From: Cloacimonetes bacterium UBA5614
GTDB lineage: Bacteria; Cloacimonadota; Cloacimonadia; Cloacimonadales; Cloacimonadaceae
Assembly: GCA_002424605.1 (NCBI GenBank)
Contig: DIKQ01000009.1
Coordinates: 62,001-126,000, forward strand
Direction: 5' to 3'
DNA length: 64,000 nucleotides
Shown here: positions 46,833 to 56,354 of the stretch, piece by piece
Layout of the letters: each line of letters opens with the position of its first letter
Position numbering within the stretch: position 1 is the first letter of the stretch
Program-made: the position numbers and the translations under genes
The notes under the pieces: model-generated
The model's input: only the letters and a program-made list of their open reading frames with translations
The model's database searches: none
What the model was told of the DNA's origin: nothing

Positions 46833-47981
46833 ATGAAAAAAGCCCTCTTGTTTGCTCTGGTCCTGACACTGGTTCTGGGTGCCTGTTCTGCTAACCGGCA
46901 AAAACTCTCACCCCAGGCAAATCTTAATCTGAAAAGCGCTAATGTGTATTACCAGCAGAAAGACAATGAAACCTCTCTGCTCAGAGCGTTGGATTTATAT
47001 GAAAGAGTCCTGTCCGATAATCCCGACCACGTGGTTGCGCTCAAGCGTTCTGCAGACCTCAACCTCTACTTTGCCACCAAGGAAGAGCCTGCCAAAGCTG
47101 AGAAAGACGGTGTGGTGCAATACATGAAAATGGAAAATGCCAAGAAAGTCATCGGTTTATTCCAGATTACCCATGCCAGGTATAGCAAAGTCATCGAGGT
47201 CATGGACACTTTTGTAAAGCTCAATGACGATGAAAAAGCTGTCAGGCGCGATTCCCAGCGCAAGAAAGAAAGCTCCTGGGTGCGTCTGTTCAAAATCGGG
47301 CAACTGCAGTTTGAAAACAAGCTGTATGACGATGCAGTGGAAACATTTGACATTGTTTACAATCTTGATACCACCCGCCAGGAAGCCCTGCGCATGCTGG
47401 TCGCAGTCTATCAGGAAACCGGCGACAATGAGAAGTTTGAGCTTTATATGGACAGAGTGCTTGCTGTTGCTCCCGATGATGCTGATATGATCAGACTGAA
47501 AGGCGCTTACCATTATAACAAAAAGGAATACGCCGAAGCAGCGGAATACTTCAGAAGAACCATGGCTACAAACCCTCTGGATACAAACAACATGCTCCTG
47601 CTTTCTTCATCTTATACTGAACAGAAAGATTACCAGCCCGCCCTTGAAATCCTGGTCAGGGTCTTGCGCCTGGAGCCTGAAAACCTCGATGTGCTGATTT
47701 CAGCCAAGGATTTATCTGCAGCACTCAATAACAAGACTGCTGAGATTGATTACTGGAAACGCATCCTGGCCTTGGATTCCTCCGTCAAAAACCTGGAGGA
47801 TTTTTCCTTCCGTATGTTCTACCTGGAAGAATACCAGACTGCCATGCCCTATGCTGAAATGTGGTATGAGAAAGACAACACCAACAAGCTGGCTGTAAGC
47901 ACCTGCATCACCCTCGCCAATAAAATCGGACGACCTGACCTCGAAAAGAAATACTCCGATATTTATAAAAGACTTCAATAA
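46833..47981 (+). CDS. Tetratricopeptide-repeat lipoprotein
   Basis: 382 residues. The lipoprotein signal MKKALLFALVLTLVLGAC has the lipobox LGAC, so the mature protein is acylated at Cys18. The rest is helical with TPR-like repeats: NVYYQQKDNETSLLRALDLYERVL, LFKIGQLQFENKLYDDAVETF, LKGAYHYNKKEYAEAAEYFRR, LLSSSYTEQKDYQPALEIL. It probably acts as a scaffold in the periplasm. A -10-like TATAAT at 46798-46803 and AAGGAG precede the ATG. A terminator follows. The 46598-46797 region holds no other feature. Confidence 0.88.
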   Translation: MKKALLFALVLTLVLGACSANRQKLSPQANLNLKSANVYYQQKDNETSLLRALDLYERVLSDNPDHVVALKRSADLNLYFATKEEPAKAEKDGVVQYMKMENAKKVIGLFQITHARYSKVIEVMDTFVKLNDDEKAVRRDSQRKKESSWVRLFKIGQLQFENKLYDDAVETFDIVYNLDTTRQEALRMLVAVYQETGDNEKFELYMDRVLAVAPDDADMIRLKGAYHYNKKEYAEAAEYFRRTMATNPLDTNNMLLLSSSYTEQKDYQPALEILVRVLRLEPENLDVLISAKDLSAALNNKTAEIDYWKRILALDSSVKNLEDFSFRMFYLEEYQTAMPYAEMWYEKDNTNKLAVSTCITLANKIGRPDLEKKYSDIYKRLQ

Positions 47982-48000
47982 TACTGAATAGATTCTTCTT

Positions 48001-48033
48001 AAGCGAGCTGTGGCCATTCAGCTCGCTTTTTTT
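48001..48033 (+). terminator. Rho-independent terminator of the TPR gene
   Basis: AAGCGAGCTG pairs with CAGCTCGCTT (48001-48010 with 48019-48028), followed by a T-run. Confidence 0.93.
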
Positions 48034-48129
48034 ATTGTCCGGCATATAGCTGCCTCTGATTTTACCATCTGCCCTGACCTCTGTTTTTCCATAAATCCTC
48101 CCGCCCCAAAACCTGCCTCTCCCCTGCTT

Positions 48130-48245
48130 CTTCCTTAGGAGCATTACGGTAGCATTACGGTACCATTACGGTAGCATTGCGGTCATTGACCGTATTACTA
48201 CCGTAATGGTACCGTAATGCTACCGTAATGAGATTAAGGAGGAAG
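48130..48245. repeat. 11-bp-unit inverted array, family 1, copy 2
   Basis: Positions 48130-48230 are identical to 3772-3872; extended left to 48121, one base in 110 differs. Units: GCATTACGGTA twice, CCATTACGGTA, GCATTGCGGTC, loop ATT, then GACCGTATTAC, TACCGTAATGG, TACCGTAATGC, TACCGTAATGA. CTTCCTT (48130) and AGGAAG (48240) flank the array as possible outer arms. It sits in the 380-bp gap between two rightward genes. Confidence 0.93.
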
Positions 48246-48410
48246 GATGCAAAAAGTGAGGGGAAGTTTGTTTGGGAATAGGGTAGCTGTGAGGAGAATG
48301 ATTGGTTTTGGCAGGACGCATCAGATGATGGTAAAGGTTTTTATTGACAAACGAAAGCGGTTTTGCAGTTTGTTTACGCAGTTAATTTTGAGTTATTTGG
48401 GAGAATAGCA

Positions 48411-48665
48411 ATGACGAATCTGAAGATGTTAAAAGTCCTCAATCCGATAATGCTGCTTACTTTTCTGGCTGCTGCGCTGGGAATCATCCTGTACAGGTTT
48501 CCCATCATCGCTTCCCTGCATGAAGGCAGCCTTGCTTATGAAGTTCACACGATTGCCGGCCAAATCTTTATCCTGCTTGCGTTTTTGCACATCATCCTTA
48601 ACTGGAACTGGATAAAGCTGCATATTTTTGGAATCAAAGCCAAACCCAAAAAAGCCAAGAAATAG
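48411..48665 (+). CDS. Small DUF4405-like membrane protein
   Basis: 84 residues with two membrane helices: LNPIMLLTFLAAALGIIL and TIAGQIFILLAFLHIILNWNW. The pattern H-x3-G...H-x3-NWxW (VHTIAGQIFILLAFLHIILN) is that of DUF4405-type proteins related to the cytochrome b561 fold, where the histidines may bind haem. The tail is Lys-rich (KAKPKKAKK). The ATG at 48411 with GGGAG upstream is preferred over a TTG at 48363 that has no ribosome site. Function unknown. Confidence 0.7.
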   Translation: MTNLKMLKVLNPIMLLTFLAAALGIILYRFPIIASLHEGSLAYEVHTIAGQIFILLAFLHIILNWNWIKLHIFGIKAKPKKAKK

Positions 48666-48737
48666 ATTCCCATTACCAGTTTAGCCAACCTGACAAACAG
48701 AGTTTAATTAGCGAGATAGAGGTTTCCGAAACGAGAT

Positions 48738-51700
48738 ATGCCCAAACACACTTCTTTGCTTACACAATCACAAACTGACGAGCTATTCAGTCAGCTGACC
48801 GAACTTTACGGAACGGATATCAGCCTGACAGAGAGGCTGATACGGTGCCGACAGGTGATGGAAAACCTCTACAAGACCCTGACGGCAAATGCTAACATCG
48901 CCTTTACAGGCTTGTATGCCCGCATGCAGTATGTCCACGAAATCTCCCCCATCCCCGGTTCACTGGTGGAACAGCTTCAGCTGCTGCGCCTGCTGACCAA
49001 CAAAGTGGTGCATAAAGACGATTTTGACTTTGGGGAAAAGGATTTTACCAGTTCCGTAAAAGTCATAGCGGAAGCGACGGGTTACTTTGGCGGTAAACCG
49101 GTCCCGGATGAACTCAAGACTTATCTGGAAAGCAGGAATGCCCAGAATTTCCAGGCATTCAGAACCACGGAAGAGCAGACCATCGAACATATCTTCGGTA
49201 CGGTCAACACGTGGAAAGTATCTCCGGTGCGGGACAGCCGCAGTTTCCTGGAAATCCGCTGTTTGACTCCGGAAGGAATGGAAATCACTGTCACGCTGTG
49301 GGATAAGGCAGACAGGAAAAACCCCTGCCAGAACTGGCTGATTCTGGACAAAGCATTGTGGAAGTATTGCAATATCAGCTTTTACAATCTTTCCATCGTG
49401 CAGGGAGTGGCAAACCGCTTTCAAAGCACCCAGCATACAATGGTGGTGCTGGAACCGGACTTTCTGGTGGACGTCTCCTCAGTGGCAGACAGCTTCCAGA
49501 ACAGGGAATGTTATCCGGAGCTTTTTATCCTCAACCGCTTTTTCAGCGAACCCATCACCCCCGCCCTCGCAAAAGGCAAATGCGTAAACCATATCTTTGA
49601 TGAATTTATCACTGACCCTTCCAAGCCGATAGACAAGGTTTTTGAGGAATATCTGCAGAGCAATCCCCAGCAGGTTTTCTCACTTGGCAAAGAGGCCTGG
49701 ACAGAGATTTTCCATCAGATAGAGATGGACCATAGCCTGCAGTTAAAAGATGTGGGCAGCCGGCTCAGTAAAAAAAGCTGTCAGCTGGAGCCGTCCTTCA
49801 TATCGCTCAGATACGGCCTGCACGGCAGACTGGATGTGATGACGCTCCCTGATGAAAAGAATCCCAAATATTCCATCATCGAGCTCAAAAGCGGTTCAGC
49901 GCCTTCGCATGACGTATGGCGTGGACATCAGATGCAGGTGGTGGGTTATAACCTGATTCTGAAAGACATCTACGGCGCTGCAAACCTCTCCAGCAGTTCG
50001 ATATTCTACTCCAAAAGCAGTGAAACGCCTCTGCGGCATGTGGTAAACCACATTACGCTGGAGCAGGATTTCCTGATGTGCCGCAACCGGATTATCGGCC
50101 TGATGCAGATGCTGGCAACCAAACCCGAAACCTTTGTAAACTGGCTCAAAACCAATCCAAGAGATTATCCTAACAAGTTCCTGAATGAAAAAGCCAGCCA
50201 CGTCAGCAGTGTATTGCAGAACCTGACTGAGGAAGAACTGAATTGGCTGACCAAGAAACTGCGTTTTATCTTCCGCGAAATCTGGGCAATTAAGACCGGC
50301 GCTTTCGTGGAAAGCGAATCTGTAAATTATGGATTCAGCTCACTCTGGAACTGCAGCCAGGCGGAAAAAAGACAGCAGTACAGAATCATTGACAACCTCT
50401 GGATAGAAAGTGTCAGCGATGATATCATAACCTTCCACCGCCAGGACGAGCGGATGCTTTCCAATCTCAGGATTGGTGATATCGTAGTAATGTATAAGCA
50501 GGACCTTGCCGTCAATGAGCAGCAGCTGATAAGAGGAACGATTATCACTTTGAATGACGAAAAAGTGGAAATCCGAACCCGCTGCCGTATGAAAAAAGAA
50601 GGGGTCTTTGATAACTATACGATGTGGGCGATTGAGCCGGACCTGATGGAATCTTCGCTCTACAGCGGACTTAGTTCCATTTTTGTCTTCCTGCAGGCAG
50701 AAAAGGAAACCAGGGCAAAACTGCTGGGCACCAGGGTCCCGGAGTTTTCAGAAATTGAGTTGCCTGAGTCGCTTTCCTGGCGCAAAGATGTTTCGGAAGC
50801 GCTCAAAGGCATGATAACAGCCAAAGACTATTACCTGGTGCAGGGCCCTCCCGGGACAGGGAAAACCTCCACTCTGCTGATGCAGTATGTTCACCATATC
50901 CTGAATGAAACCAAAAACAAGATTTTGCTGCTCAGCTTTACCAACCGCGCAGTGGATGAGATTTGCGCCAATCTGGAACGTGAGCACATCAAATTTATCC
51001 GGCTGGGAAACTATACACCCGTGCTGCAAAGCGTTTCCAAAACAAACACCAGGCCTTTGTCCAAAAAAGCTGTCTATGCAAGCCCTGAGACAGATTATGA
51101 GACAAACAGGGTATTTGCCTCCACGGTTCACTCCTTTTTGGCTGCCGCGCCGGATTTGCTGGGCAGGATAGAAATCGATGAAATGGTGGTGGACGAAGCT
51201 TCGCAGATATTGGAGCATAATGTAATCGGATTAATGTCCAGGATAAAAAAGACTATCCTGATAGGCGACCAGAACCAGTTGCCGCCCATTATCCTGCAGC
51301 AAGAAGACACTGAGAAAATCTCCATCCTGGAAAAGCTTATCAGCAACGCAGACAAGAAAATCTTCCCGTCCTGCTATTCTATGCTGACCCACCACTACCG
51401 CATGCACAATGATATTGCCAGGCTGGTGATTGATAATTATGGAAAGAAGCTGGTGCCAAATTCCAAAAGACAGATGCTGCATGAGCCTTGGCTGCAAAGT
51501 TCGGACGACTTTCTGCAAAAAGTGCTTGCTTCCAGAATAGTCTGGATTGATACACAGCCATCAGTAAAAAGCAAAGCGGACGATGCGCATGCAGCCTGGA
51601 TACGTTTGTTTATCGATAAGCTCAGCACCCATATTCCCCCTGATGAAATCTGCGCAAAAGTCGGTGTGATATCTCCCTTCCGGGCGCAGGCACAGTGTAT

Positions 51701-52013
51701 AATCTCCTCTTTGGGAGCAAGATACAAAGGAATTACGGTTGATACGGTCGAGCGCTACCAGGGTTCGGAACGGGAATGCATCATTATGTCCTATCCGGTC
51801 AGGTATCATTATGAGCTTTCCATGCTGCAATCCATCAATAACATTGGGACGGTTGACCGCAAGCTGAATGTAGCCCTCAGCCGCGCCAGGGAACAGCTTA
51901 TCATCCTGGGAAGCAGCAAAGTCCTCACTCATTCGGAGTTCTTTCACAAAGTCTATTCATTAGTCCAGAATCATGGCATGATAATCCGCGGCGAAGATAT
52001 CAATCTCAATTAA
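48738..52013 (+). CDS. Dna2-like PD-(D/E)XK nuclease and superfamily 1 helicase
   Basis: 1091 residues. Around residues 355-400 is a RecB/Cas4-type nuclease core: HGRLDVMT, then SIIELKSGSAPS and GHQMQVVGYNLI. I see no Cas4/Dna2-style iron-sulfur cysteine cluster around it. The helicase part (about 690-1080) has Walker A GPPGTGKTS, LLLSFTNRAVDEIC, Walker B MVVDEASQI, YRMHNDIARLV, GVISPFRAQAQ, VERYQGSERECIIMSYPV and LNVALSRAREQLIILG, a UPF1/Dna2-type SF1B set. The first 350 residues match nothing I recognise. Likely processes DNA ends or flaps in replication or repair; a defence role is possible, but no partner genes are beside it. It stands alone between small genes. Confidence 0.85.
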   Translation: MPKHTSLLTQSQTDELFSQLTELYGTDISLTERLIRCRQVMENLYKTLTANANIAFTGLYARMQYVHEISPIPGSLVEQLQLLRLLTNKVVHKDDFDFGEKDFTSSVKVIAEATGYFGGKPVPDELKTYLESRNAQNFQAFRTTEEQTIEHIFGTVNTWKVSPVRDSRSFLEIRCLTPEGMEITVTLWDKADRKNPCQNWLILDKALWKYCNISFYNLSIVQGVANRFQSTQHTMVVLEPDFLVDVSSVADSFQNRECYPELFILNRFFSEPITPALAKGKCVNHIFDEFITDPSKPIDKVFEEYLQSNPQQVFSLGKEAWTEIFHQIEMDHSLQLKDVGSRLSKKSCQLEPSFISLRYGLHGRLDVMTLPDEKNPKYSIIELKSGSAPSHDVWRGHQMQVVGYNLILKDIYGAANLSSSSIFYSKSSETPLRHVVNHITLEQDFLMCRNRIIGLMQMLATKPETFVNWLKTNPRDYPNKFLNEKASHVSSVLQNLTEEELNWLTKKLRFIFREIWAIKTGAFVESESVNYGFSSLWNCSQAEKRQQYRIIDNLWIESVSDDIITFHRQDERMLSNLRIGDIVVMYKQDLAVNEQQLIRGTIITLNDEKVEIRTRCRMKKEGVFDNYTMWAIEPDLMESSLYSGLSSIFVFLQAEKETRAKLLGTRVPEFSEIELPESLSWRKDVSEALKGMITAKDYYLVQGPPGTGKTSTLLMQYVHHILNETKNKILLLSFTNRAVDEICANLEREHIKFIRLGNYTPVLQSVSKTNTRPLSKKAVYASPETDYETNRVFASTVHSFLAAAPDLLGRIEIDEMVVDEASQILEHNVIGLMSRIKKTILIGDQNQLPPIILQQEDTEKISILEKLISNADKKIFPSCYSMLTHHYRMHNDIARLVIDNYGKKLVPNSKRQMLHEPWLQSSDDFLQKVLASRIVWIDTQPSVKSKADDAHAAWIRLFIDKLSTHIPPDEICAKVGVISPFRAQAQCIISSLGARYKGITVDTVERYQGSERECIIMSYPVRYHYELSMLQSINNIGTVDRKLNVALSRAREQLIILGSSKVLTHSEFFHKVYSLVQNHGMIIRGEDINLN

Positions 52014-52103
52014 TCCTTGACTTTATCCCCCCGATTTTATTTAGGCATAAAGGATAGTTAATCATAGTGTAAATGATAATTTCATAACATAAAGGAGTAT
52101 ATT

Positions 52104-52421
52104 ATGAGCCAGCCCAATCCTCCCAACCAGTTGAACATCAAAATCGACGAGAAAGTCGGCGAAGGCGTCTATGCCAATTTCTTTGTAATCACAAACTCAC
52201 CCTCCGAATTCATTCTTGACTTCGGCAGAATCGTTCCGGGTATCCCCGATGCCAAGATTTATACCAGGGTCATGACCACACCCCAGCACGCCAAGCAGAT
52301 GCTGCAGCTTCTGGAAAAAAACATCCAGAATTTCGAATCCCAATTCGGCGAAATCAAGATAATCGGCCAACCTGATAACAAGTCGGTTGGATTCAAGACC
52401 AGCCAGCCTACTAATAGCTGA
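52104..52421 (+). CDS. DUF3467 protein
   Basis: 105 residues matching the DUF3467 pattern: an NQLNIKIDEKVGEGVYANFF start, HSP-like NSPSEFILDFGRIVPG, then YTRVMTTPQHAKQMLQLLEKNI. Small soluble beta-alpha protein of unknown function found in many bacteria. AAGGAG precedes the ATG. It lies 95 bp before secD on the same strand. A short inverted repeat (AATGACTTG / CAAGTCATT, 52430-52454) follows it. Confidence 0.85.
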   Translation: MSQPNPPNQLNIKIDEKVGEGVYANFFVITNSPSEFILDFGRIVPGIPDAKIYTRVMTTPQHAKQMLQLLEKNIQNFESQFGEIKIIGQPDNKSVGFKTSQPTNS

Positions 52422-52429
52422 AACCTAAA

Positions 52430-52454
52430 ATGACTTGACGAAACAAGTCATTCT
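52430..52454 (+). terminator. Weak hairpin between DUF3467 and secD
   Basis: AATGACTTG pairs with CAAGTCATT around a 6-nt loop. The following bases (CTAAAGTTTTGG) are not a clean T-run, so at best a weak or partial terminator. Confidence 0.4.
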
Positions 52455-52516
52455 AAAGTTTTGGATTAGACTGTTTATAAATATGATAATAACTAGATAA
52501 AAGGGAGCAATTGCGA

Positions 52517-54094
52517 ATGAAAAACGTTTCTTGGCGCAGTGCATCGATCCTTGCTTTCATCCTGGTGACAGTTTTCTTTCTGGCACCGATGTTCGTCCCC
52601 AACCTTCCGGAATGGTGGGCAAACAAGAAGATTAAGCTCGGTCTTGATCTCAGGGGTGGAATGCAGATATTGCTGGATGTTGATACATCCACACTCAGTA
52701 CCGAACAGGCAAAAGACGCCGTGGACAATGCCATTCAGGTTATCCGTAACCGCGTTGACCAGTTTGGTGTGGCAGAACCTTCCATCCAGAAGGTCGGCGA
52801 CACCCGGATTATGGTTCAGTTGCCTGGTGTAAAAGACTTTGAAAGAGCCAGAAGCTTGATAGGAAAAACTGCCATGCTTGAATTCAAGTTTGTGGCAGAA
52901 CGCGAAGAGACTGAAAAGGTCTTGAACGCACTTGATTTGTATCTTAAGAACAACCTGAACCTCTATCCCAAACTGGCTGAGTTTTACAAACCCATCAGCG
53001 CGACTGAGACAGACACAACCTTCACAACCGACACGGGTAAGGTCTTTACCAACCTGATAAACAGCGGCAGCGGACCCTTTACCGTTGGTTATGAAGATGT
53101 GCCTATCCTGACAGCTATGCTGAAGGATACCACTTTCGTCAGGAATATCCCGGCAGGTTTTGCCATCGCGCTGGGCCAGGAAAACAAACAGGATTTGCGA
53201 GCTGACCGTGAGGCATTTATTGTGCATGAAAATGCAGAACTTACTGGCGACGCCCTTGATTATGCCAAAGTCATGATGGGCAGCGCCAATTCAGGAGACC
53301 CCTCCACTGCCAACAAGCCCTACATTTCTTTCAAGATGAACAGGGACGGAGCCCGCAGGTTTGAAGTCCTGACCGGCAACAATATCAACCGCCGTCTTGC
53401 CATCCTGCTGGACGATGTGGTTTATGCCGCTCCGGTTATCAAGGACCGCATCCCCAGGGGAGAAGGCCAGATTTCAGGCAGCTTTACCCTTGATGAGGTA
53501 AGAGACTTGGTTATAGTGCTCAAAACCGGTAACCTGAAAGCTCCTGTTAATGAAGCAAGAACCGTTGTGGTTGGCGCTTCACTCGGCGCAGACAGCATCA
53601 AAAGCGGAACCATGGCTGGCCTGATAGGCTTCCTGGCGGTTGTGCTGTTTATGCTGCTATATTACAAAGGCGCAGGTTTCGTAGCGGACATAGCCCTTGT
53701 CTTTAACATAGCATTCATAGGAGCCATGCTTGCTGCTTTTGGAGCTGCTCTAACCCTGCCCGGTATTGCCGGCATTATATTGACAATCGGTATGGCAGTG
53801 GATGCCAATGTGCTGATTTTTGAACGCATCAAAGAAGAGCTTGACGGCGGCAAGACTCCCAGAACTGCTGTGGACGCCGGCTACAAACGTGCAGTTATCA
53901 CTATCTGGGACTCCCAGCTTACCACTTTGATTGCTGCTATCGTTTTATACAATATCGGTTCCGGTCCGGTGAGAGGTTTTGCTGTTACACTGGCTATCGG
54001 TATTGTTGGTTCTATGTTTACAGCTATTGTTTTCTGCCGTTCCATTTTGGACAATTTCGTCGTCACCGGCAACAAGAAGACAATGAGTATTTAG
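52517..54094 (+). CDS. secD: Protein translocase subunit SecD
   Basis: Inner-membrane SecDF component that pulls exported proteins through SecYEG using the proton gradient. About 525 residues. One N-terminal helix is followed by LGLDLRGGMQILLDVD, the periplasmic P1 domain with IRNRVDQFGVAEPSIQ and DDVVYAAPVI, then five C-terminal helices including the RND motif GMAVDANVLIFERIKEEL. ATG 52517, 9 nt after GGGAG, is favoured over TTG 52511. secF follows 9 bp later. It would serve the initial export of the many type IX cargo proteins. Confidence 0.97.
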   Translation: MKNVSWRSASILAFILVTVFFLAPMFVPNLPEWWANKKIKLGLDLRGGMQILLDVDTSTLSTEQAKDAVDNAIQVIRNRVDQFGVAEPSIQKVGDTRIMVQLPGVKDFERARSLIGKTAMLEFKFVAEREETEKVLNALDLYLKNNLNLYPKLAEFYKPISATETDTTFTTDTGKVFTNLINSGSGPFTVGYEDVPILTAMLKDTTFVRNIPAGFAIALGQENKQDLRADREAFIVHENAELTGDALDYAKVMMGSANSGDPSTANKPYISFKMNRDGARRFEVLTGNNINRRLAILLDDVVYAAPVIKDRIPRGEGQISGSFTLDEVRDLVIVLKTGNLKAPVNEARTVVVGASLGADSIKSGTMAGLIGFLAVVLFMLLYYKGAGFVADIALVFNIAFIGAMLAAFGAALTLPGIAGIILTIGMAVDANVLIFERIKEELDGGKTPRTAVDAGYKRAVITIWDSQLTTLIAAIVLYNIGSGPVRGFAVTLAIGIVGSMFTAIVFCRSILDNFVVTGNKKTMSI

Positions 54095-54103
54095 GAGCTA
54101 CAG

Positions 54104-55093
54104 ATGCATTTCTTTAGAAATACAAACATATCCTTCGTTAAGAATCGTTACTACGCATACGTATTTTCTGCCATCATTTTGCTGACCGGAGTCTTCGGAT
54201 TAATCACCAATGGCCTGAACTGGAGCATAGATTTCACCAGCGGTGTGGCAATGGAACTGAATCTCACTCCTGCCAATTCATCAACTCCTCCTTTAAAGAT
54301 TGATGTCTTGCGCTCTGTATTGAGTAACAACGGCTTCAAAGATGCGGAAATCCAGATTATCGGACCTCCCGAAGCATCGCACTTCCTGATTAAAACCAAG
54401 GTGATTGAAAGCGATTCTGACAGATCCACCCGCGAGCGCATTACTGATGTAATCGTTGAGAATCTCCCCCAGTATATTGAAGGAAGAGACCTGGAAAAAG
54501 ATGTAATCGTTCAAAGTGATGAAGTCGGACCCAAAGTCGGCGCTGAATTGCGTTCCCAGGCACTGTTCGCAGTGCTTTTGGCAATGTTGCTGATTATCAT
54601 CTACATCTGGATAAGGTTTGAGCTCACCTTCGGGTTTGCCGCCATCCTGGCAGTGTTTCACGATGTGCTTTGCATCCTCGGGTTCTTTGCCGTCACCGGC
54701 AAGGAAATCACCATCCAGATTGTGGCTGCGCTGCTGACCCTCGTAGGTTATTCCATCAACGACACCATCGTTGTATATGACCGCATCCGTGAGGATTTGA
54801 GAATTTACAGGAAAGACCCCTATGAAACGGTCTTCAACAACGCCATCAACAAAACCCTCAGCAGAACCGTTATTACAGCAGGAACTACTTTCCTGACTGC
54901 CACTGCGCTGTTCTTCTTTGGCGGTACCGTCATCCATGACTTTGCTCTCGCTATGATGCTCGGTCTGGCTGTGGGTACCTATTCATCCATCTTTGTTGCC
55001 AGCAACGTTGTGATTGATTATTATCATCTGACCCACAAAGATAAATCATCACTGCAGACCCTGACCAGCAAAGCATCTACCAAGAAAAGATAA
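54104..55093 (+). CDS. secF: Protein translocase subunit SecF
   Basis: Partner of SecD, 329 residues. An N-terminal helix is followed by NGLNWSIDFTSGVAMEL, the periplasmic domain with VGPKVGAELRSQALFAVLL, and the RND motif YSINDTIVVYDRIREDL. LSRTVITAGTTFLTATALF and HDFALAMMLGLAVGTYSSIF complete the six-helix bundle. Terminated at 55113-55149. Confidence 0.97.
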   Translation: MHFFRNTNISFVKNRYYAYVFSAIILLTGVFGLITNGLNWSIDFTSGVAMELNLTPANSSTPPLKIDVLRSVLSNNGFKDAEIQIIGPPEASHFLIKTKVIESDSDRSTRERITDVIVENLPQYIEGRDLEKDVIVQSDEVGPKVGAELRSQALFAVLLAMLLIIIYIWIRFELTFGFAAILAVFHDVLCILGFFAVTGKEITIQIVAALLTLVGYSINDTIVVYDRIREDLRIYRKDPYETVFNNAINKTLSRTVITAGTTFLTATALFFFGGTVIHDFALAMMLGLAVGTYSSIFVASNVVIDYYHLTHKDKSSLQTLTSKASTKKR

Positions 55094-55112
55094 ACAATCC
55101 TATTGACATAAA

Positions 55113-55149
55113 ACGGATACAGTCGAAAGCCTGTATCCGTATTTTTTTT
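55113..55149 (+). terminator. Rho-independent terminator of secDF
   Basis: ACGGATACAG and CTGTATCCGT (55113-55122 with 55131-55140) form a 10-bp stem followed, after one A, by T8. Confidence 0.95.
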
Positions 55150-55194
55150 GTTTGAAAATTGAATTTCAGATTAATATATTAACAGGAGATTATT

Positions 55195-55617
55195 ATGAAG
55201 CTTACACATTTCTCACAGGTGGAACTGAAACCTGTCGATGTAGAAGGTGCGGAAGGTACCTTTATCCGCTGGCTGATAGCTGAAAAAGACGGCGCTCCCA
55301 ATTTTGCCATGCGCCTGTTTGAGATTGAGCATGAAGGGCACACTCCCTATCATAAACACGCTTGGGAGCATGTCATTTATTGTCTGGAAGGAAATGGAAT
55401 CCTGGTCTTTGAGGGCAATGAATATCCTTTCAAAGCAGACGACAGCATGTATATCGACCCTGAAAAAATGCACCAGTTCAGAAACGTCGGGGAAGGAAAA
55501 CTGAAGTTCCTGTGCATGATTCCCCACGAAAATAACTATGTCGGACAGGATACCAAGGAACCGGACAAAAAGAAACCGGTCAATCCCTTCGCATCCGGCA
55601 AAGCGAACAACTGCTAA
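55195..55617 (+). CDS. Cupin-domain protein
   Basis: 140 residues forming a single cupin barrel. Motif 1 is HTPYHKHAWEHVIYCLEGNG with the metal-binding His residues and Glu; motif 2 is YIDPEKMHQFRNVGE. The metal ligands are intact, so it may bind a divalent metal. The short tail ends NPFASGKANNC. Single-domain cupins range from isomerases to sensors, so no function is assigned. AGGAG precedes the ATG. Confidence 0.9.
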   Translation: MKLTHFSQVELKPVDVEGAEGTFIRWLIAEKDGAPNFAMRLFEIEHEGHTPYHKHAWEHVIYCLEGNGILVFEGNEYPFKADDSMYIDPEKMHQFRNVGEGKLKFLCMIPHENNYVGQDTKEPDKKKPVNPFASGKANNC

Positions 55618-55648
55618 ACTAAACTTAAGTATATAGGAAAACCCACCA

Positions 55649-55678
55649 AGGCAGGCTCCTGAGGGCAGGGGCCTGCCT
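55649..55678. terminator. Hairpin between convergent cupin and DUF899-like genes
   Basis: AGGCAGGCTCC (55649-55659) pairs with GGGGCCTGCCT (55668-55678) with one mismatch. A/T-rich sequence follows on both sides, so it may stop transcription from either direction, though neither side has a long T-run. Confidence 0.55.
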
Positions 55679-56264
55679 ATTTATATGTGAATCCGGGAGC
55701 CCAGTCCTCATTAGTTACCGCCAGCAAATCAAATAAATACCATACACTGCAAAAATCATCGCCGGGTCCCAGATAGGCCTTGGCCACGTGACGGATTATG
55801 CCGTTCCCGTCTTTTATGAAGGTTGAGACCCCCGGATAATAGCTGCCGTCCTGCAACTCAAACCCGAGGTCTTTTTTCAGGGTGGAAGGCCGGGTGGATA
55901 CCATTCGAAACTTCCAGCCGCGTTCTGCGGCAAATTCCCTGATAACTTCCGGAGCATCAGGTGTAGCCACCACAAATGCCGCCCGGCTTTCCAGATGATG
56001 GAAAATCCCGTTGAAGCCATCCGCCCACATGGTGCAATATGGGCACTTCTTCCCCATGTTGTGGATTAAAATCAGTTCGTTATTATCTCCGAACATATCG
56101 CTCAGGCGCACTGACTCTCCATCCGGCGTCAGCAGTTCATAATCGGGAACCTCAAAACGAGGCATCTGCCTTTTCAGTTCATAGAATTCCCGCTTCCTGG
56201 CAATTATCTCGTTACCCAGTTCCGTGATTCTCTGCTCCAGTCTGGTTACATCTTCCTGATTCAT
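55677..56264 (-). CDS. Thioredoxin-fold DUF899-like protein
   Basis: 195 residues. A helical N-terminus (LEQRITELGNEIIARKREFY) leads into a thioredoxin-like domain with IHNMGKKCPYCTMWADGFNG, the CxxC at the position seen in DUF899/AhpC-like proteins, then AFVVATPDAPEVIREFAAERGWKF, YYPGVSTFIKDGNGIIRHVA and WYLFDLLA. Probably a thiol-disulfide redox protein; partner unknown. Strong AAGGAGG site before the ATG. It is the last host gene before the prophage. Confidence 0.85.
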   Translation of the reverse strand: MNQEDVTRLEQRITELGNEIIARKREFYELKRQMPRFEVPDYELLTPDGESVRLSDMFGDNNELILIHNMGKKCPYCTMWADGFNGIFHHLESRAAFVVATPDAPEVIREFAAERGWKFRMVSTRPSTLKKDLGFELQDGSYYPGVSTFIKDGNGIIRHVAKAYLGPGDDFCSVWYLFDLLAVTNEDWAPGFTYK

Positions 56265-56354
56265 TCCATCCTCCTTTTTGTCATCAGATTACCAAAACCG
56301 ACCCAGTCTTTTATGTCAAACAAAATGTAAAGAGTCACCCAAATTTGCATATTA

